Shown here: positions 5,910 through 7,604 of the stretch, piece after piece
Layout of the letters: each line of letters begins with the position of its first letter
How positions within the stretch are numbered: the stretch's first letter is position 1
Assembly: GCA_003520555.1 (NCBI GenBank)
Contig: DOUO01000088.1
Span: 1 to 7,604 of the forward strand
Length of the DNA stretch: 7,604 nt
Source: Oscillospiraceae bacterium
GTDB taxonomy: Bacteria > Bacillota > Clostridia > Oscillospirales > Acutalibacteraceae
Direction: 5' to 3'
Made by a program: the position numbers and the translations under genes
Notes under the pieces: generated by a model
What the model saw: the letters and a program-made list of their open reading frames with translations, nothing else
Told to the model about the DNA's origin: nothing
Databases searched by the model: none

Positions 5910-6212
5910 AACTGCAGGCTCAGCGAGCTCAGACACAAGGAGGTAATCAGCTCCGCGGACGGTTCGCGAATTGGTTACGTGGATGATATCATTGTGGATA
6001 CAAAAACCGCGTGTGTTGTAGCTTTTGTAATATTTGGACGATTTTTCTTCTTCGGAATATTCGGGAAACGTGAAGATTACATAATTCCATGGGAGAAAAT
6101 AACACTTATAGGCGAGGACGCGATTATTGTGTCCTGTAAAATTTCAGATAAAGAAAAAAGGCCTAAAAAACGGCTTTTTTTCTGGAAAAATCGGAATTTT
6201 TTTGATTTCTAA
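5907..6212 (+). CDS. ylmC: YlmC/YmxH-family sporulation protein (PRC-barrel)
   Basis: A 101-residue protein starting MNCRLSELRHKEVISSADGS. The domain at 5-78 has the PRC-barrel layout of YlmC/YmxH: SELxxKEVI, ADGSRIGYVDDIIVD, GRFFFFGIFGK, EDYIIPWEKI, IGEDAIIV. No signal peptide is present. These small beta-barrel proteins are conserved in spore formers. In B. subtilis ylmC lies just downstream of sigE-sigG and the function is poorly defined. Residues 82-101 are an added Lys/Arg/Phe-rich tail (KEKRPKKRLFFWKNRNFFDF) whose codons double as a terminator hairpin and T-runs, so the tail may not be conserved protein. I chose ATG 5907 because the Shine-Dalgarno sequence overlaps the upstream GTG. Likely monocistronic and perhaps SigE-dependent. 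Confidence 0.88.
   Translation: MNCRLSELRHKEVISSADGSRIGYVDDIIVDTKTACVVAFVIFGRFFFFGIFGKREDYIIPWEKITLIGEDAIIVSCKISDKEKRPKKRLFFWKNRNFFDF
6154..6182 (+). terminator. Intrinsic terminator lying inside the end of ylmC
   Basis: AAAAAAGGCC (6154-6163) pairs with GGCTTTTTTT (6172-6181), 10 bp with one G-T wobble and an 8-base loop. The stem's own 3' arm is a run of seven T. The hairpin lies about 30 bases before the stop codon. A second, weaker A/T hairpin with a T-run follows at 6186-6203, still inside the frame. Confidence 0.55.
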
Positions 6213-6299
6213 CATTTCGGCACAATAAACTACACAAAGAATTATAATTTGTTCAAAATGCACAAGTTATATTTTCTTTATGAAATTAAAAACCATTTT

Positions 6300-6325
6300 A
6301 TTACAAAAGAATTACAAAGGTTACA
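6300..6325 (-). promoter_or_regulatory. WalR-like direct-repeat box
   Basis: Read on the minus strand, TGTAAT-N5-TGTAAT (6316-6300) matches the WalR (YycF) consensus TGTWAH-N5-TGTWAH at every position. A third TGTAAC (6325-6320) follows at a 3-base gap. It lies 38 bases upstream of the -35 of a cell-wall hydrolase gene, the classic type of WalR target. PhoP-family regulators use similar repeats, so the exact regulator is inference. Confidence 0.55.
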
Positions 6326-6353
6326 ACAAGTCCGAAAACTTGTGACTTGCAAT

Positions 6354-6380
6354 TTGACATAAAGTGTGTTTTACTATAGT
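6354..6380 (+). promoter_or_regulatory. Promoter of the hydrolase gene
   Basis: A perfect -35 TTGACA (6354-6359) is followed after 15 bases by TATAGT (6375-6380, five of six). The spacer is short, which would suit a promoter that needs an activator. The predicted start is near 6387. Confidence 0.55.
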
Positions 6381-6517
6381 TGAAATTGTGTGTTTGATAA
6401 AATTTTAACGACTAAAGACGTTGTGCTATCGACAAAAAAGCCGTGTATAAATCTTATATAGTATGTAAAATGCAGACTATATACAATATATAGGGCGTCG
6501 GCGGCACAGAAATCACA

Positions 6518-6534
6518 GGGAGGATAAATTTTTG
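6518..6534 (+). promoter_or_regulatory. Ribosome-binding site fixing a TTG start
   Basis: GGGAGG (6518-6523) stands 8 bases before TTG 6532. No in-frame ATG exists until well inside the protein, so TTG is the start. Confidence 0.8.
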
Positions 6535-7413
6535 AGAGCTACAAATAATAAGCACTACGAAAACGCATGCGCGCAATCAAAAGTGCCCAACAAAGTTTCC
6601 AAGTCACGTAAATGCTTCAAGGCATTATCTCTCGCTATTGCGGTAACAGTATCCGCGGCTGCTCTTATCGTTCCGACAACTACTCTTGCTCCGGGCGTTG
6701 ACGCGTATTCCGACAGCAGAGTTGCATCATATTCAGTAGGAGATATCGACAAGTTTTCAGCTGTTATCACAAGCAACTGCGTGGAAACTCCGACAACACC
6801 CGCAACCGAACCCGTAAAGGCTGCCAAGGAAGCCAAGGCTTCGACAGAGGCAAAAGCGGAAAAGGTTAAGGCAAATGAGAAATCCGATACAGAGAAAAAG
6901 ACCGAAAGCTCAAAAGCAAGTGAGACAAAGAAAAATACCCAATCATCGCAGTCATCGAAAGCAAGCAGCAGTTCGGACAGCGACTTATCACCCTCGAGCT
7001 ATTCGGGCGGCGCTCTTGTTTCGGGCGCAAGCGTAGATCCCGATTATACGCCTACGCATGTATCCCTTTCGGCTTACGACAGAGCAAAAACCGAACGCCT
7101 TGTAATGGGCGAAGGCGGCGTAATGGGTTATGAGGGCTGCGCTCTTATCGCTCAGTCAATCCGCGACGCTATGGTTCGTTCAAACACATCTTCAATCGAT
7201 CAGATTATTGCCGAATATCAGTACTTCGGTTCAACCGATTACGAACCCAATCAGGACGTTAAGGACGCTGTTTCTTATATCTTCGATCAGGACGGCGTAG
7301 CCATTCAGCACAGAGTTCTTTGCTTCTACATAGGTTCAAGTGCTTGGCATGAAACTCAGACTTTCCTTTATCAAATCGGCGGAGTAAGGTTTTTCGACTT
7401 GGTATCAGCTTAA
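6532..7413 (+). CDS. Secreted SleB-like cell-wall hydrolase
   Basis: A 293-residue protein with a TTG start. Residues 1-29 are basic and polar, 30-48 hydrophobic, and PGVDA|YS (54-60) is a plausible signal-peptidase site, so the export signal is unusually long. Residues 85-160 are a low-complexity Lys/Ala/Glu/Ser/Thr linker, as in wall-spanning proteins. Residues 180-290 resemble the SleB/CwlJ hydrolase domain: ERLVMGEGGVMGYEG (188-202) corresponds to the family's VxxEArGEpyeGQ segment with Glu194 as the likely catalytic acid, then ALIAQSIRDAMVRSN, IIAEYQYFGS, DVKDAVSYIFDQDG and LCFYIGSSAWHE. Family members cut peptidoglycan glycan strands (SleB is a lytic transglycosylase active on spore cortex). 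No LysM or PG-binding repeat is present. A growth-phase wall role is as likely as a spore role, given the WalR-like box upstream. The domain match is by motif and moderately sure. Confidence 0.75.
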   Translation: MRATNNKHYENACAQSKVPNKVSKSRKCFKALSLAIAVTVSAAALIVPTTTLAPGVDAYSDSRVASYSVGDIDKFSAVITSNCVETPTTPATEPVKAAKEAKASTEAKAEKVKANEKSDTEKKTESSKASETKKNTQSSQSSKASSSSDSDLSPSSYSGGALVSGASVDPDYTPTHVSLSAYDRAKTERLVMGEGGVMGYEGCALIAQSIRDAMVRSNTSSIDQIIAEYQYFGSTDYEPNQDVKDAVSYIFDQDGVAIQHRVLCFYIGSSAWHETQTFLYQIGGVRFFDLVSA

Positions 7414-7437
7414 TTTTGAAAAATTAAATATCAAAAT

Positions 7438-7480
7438 AAATCAGGTGTTTTGCAAAAAACACTTGATTTTTTTTGTTTTT
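7438..7480 (+). terminator. Terminator of the hydrolase gene
   Basis: AAATCAGGTGTTTT (7438-7451) pairs with AAAACACTTGATTT (7456-7469), 14 bp with one G-T wobble and the loop GCAA. A long T-rich run (7467-7480) follows. Confidence 0.88.
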
Positions 7481-7490
7481 ATGGTATAAT
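7463..7490 (+). promoter_or_regulatory. Promoter nested in the terminator, driving the gene beyond the window
   Basis: TTGATT (7463-7468), a 16-base spacer and a perfect TATAAT (7485-7490) preceded by TGG, an extended -10. The -35 lies in the 3' arm of the terminator hairpin. The predicted start is near 7497. Confidence 0.75.
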
Positions 7491-7502
7491 ATTAAAGCAT
7501 TT

Positions 7503-7595
7503 CGCACGCTGACGTCTGCCGGCAGGGTGGCGGTATCTTATTATATACCGTTTATTGCGCCGGTAAATCCACGGACGCAGCGGAGGTTTTAACCT
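7503..7595 (+). ncRNA. Structured mRNA leader, probably a ribosomal-protein leader (L21 type suspected)
   Basis: The leader folds as one elongated nested structure. The closing stem CGCTG-a-CGTCTG (7507-7518, one bulged A) pairs with CACGGACGCAGCG (7572-7582, one wobble). The middle stem CCGGC/GCCGG joins 7519-7523 to 7559-7563. The apical stem CGGTAT/ATACCG joins 7531-7536 to 7545-7550 with an 8-base loop. AGGTT/AACCT (7584-7595) forms a small hairpin just before the ribosome-binding site. The conserved-looking GGACGCAGCGGAGGT segment and position recall the L21 (rplU) leader of Firmicutes, but this is from memory and other ribosomal leaders remain possible. Confidence 0.5.
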
Positions 7596-7602
7596 AAGGA
7601 GG
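7596..7602 (+). promoter_or_regulatory. Shine-Dalgarno sequence of a gene starting beyond the window
   Basis: AAGGAGG is a full-strength ribosome-binding site ending 2 bases before the window edge, after the structured leader. No start codon is inside the window. Confidence 0.8.
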
Positions 7603-7604
7603 AA

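Larger units (their letters stand above)
6213..6531 (+). other. 319-base regulatory and leader region ahead of the hydrolase
   Basis: A/T-rich, with no credible gene. It holds three TTACAA repeats at 6301-6326, a perfect hairpin-like inverted repeat ACAAGT/ACTTGT (6326-6343, loop of 6), a promoter at 6354-6380, a leader of about 145 bases with the inverted repeat TATATAGT/ACTATATA (6455-6462 and 6476-6483), and GGGAGG at 6518-6523. I recognise no known riboswitch class in the leader. Confidence 0.7.

Noticed and set aside
6428..6434. ATCGACA as a Spo0A box near the hydrolase gene
   Set aside because: It is one mismatch from TTCGACA, but alone, downstream of the predicted promoter, and such a short motif is expected by chance.
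6387..6531. A ydaO-type c-di-AMP or GEMM c-di-GMP riboswitch before the hydrolase
   Set aside because: None of the conserved core segments of these classes can be found in the leader.
1..7604. Mobile element, CRISPR array, toxin-antitoxin or phage-defence system
   Set aside because: No transposase, integrase, regular repeat array or paired small genes with such motifs is present. All genes are core metabolism, envelope or sporulation types.

Overview
The window looks like a chromosomal stretch from an endospore-forming Firmicute. It carries an unmistakable spoIIGA-sigE pair, a YlmC/YmxH-type sporulation protein and a SleB-like cell-wall hydrolase. Ribosome-binding sites are strong (AGGAGG type), one TTG start is used, and intrinsic terminators (hairpin plus T-run) follow most genes. 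Moderate G+C coding sequence between A/T-rich intergenic gaps, together with a short SigE pro-sequence, suggests Clostridia, perhaps the Ruminococcaceae/Oscillospiraceae. That placement is inference. There are no rRNA or tRNA genes, insertion sequences or CRISPR arrays, and no defence system is visible.

Layout. 1-339 is the 3' end of pfkA (6-phosphofructokinase) with its terminator. 429-2775 is a two-gene operon: a MORN-repeat protein with an unrecognised N-terminal half, then a small MscS-family mechanosensitive channel, closed by a strong hairpin. 2852-3151 is a small lipoprotein. It shares a bidirectional terminator with the convergent minus-strand operon spoIIGA-sigE (4700-3195). Divergent from spoIIGA is a 30-residue membrane peptide (4772-4864, DUF3789-like). 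It converges on degV (5793-4918, minus) across another bidirectional terminator. Back-to-back promoters at 5829-5887 separate degV from ylmC (5907-6212, plus). A 319-base non-coding stretch follows, with a WalR-like direct repeat, a promoter and a long leader. It leads to a secreted SleB-like hydrolase (6532-7413, TTG start). The window ends in a promoter nested in the hydrolase terminator and a highly structured leader with a ribosome-binding site for a gene beyond the edge. The leader looks like a ribosomal-protein autoregulatory leader.

How the parts fit. SpoIIGA is the membrane aspartic protease that activates pro-SigE in the mother cell. The spoIIGA promoter has the overlong spacer known for spoIIG of Bacillus subtilis, and a near-consensus Spo0A box overlaps its -35. 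The ylmC promoter resembles a SigE promoter, so the SigE operon and a probable target sit close together. In B. subtilis the order is spoIIGA-sigE-sigG-ylmA-ylmC. Here sigG is missing from its usual place and ylmC is inverted on the other side. The best leads are the WalR-like box ahead of the hydrolase, the intrinsic terminator inside the ylmC reading frame, the shortened SigE pro-sequence, and the terminal structured leader. I do not see a wholly new multi-gene system.
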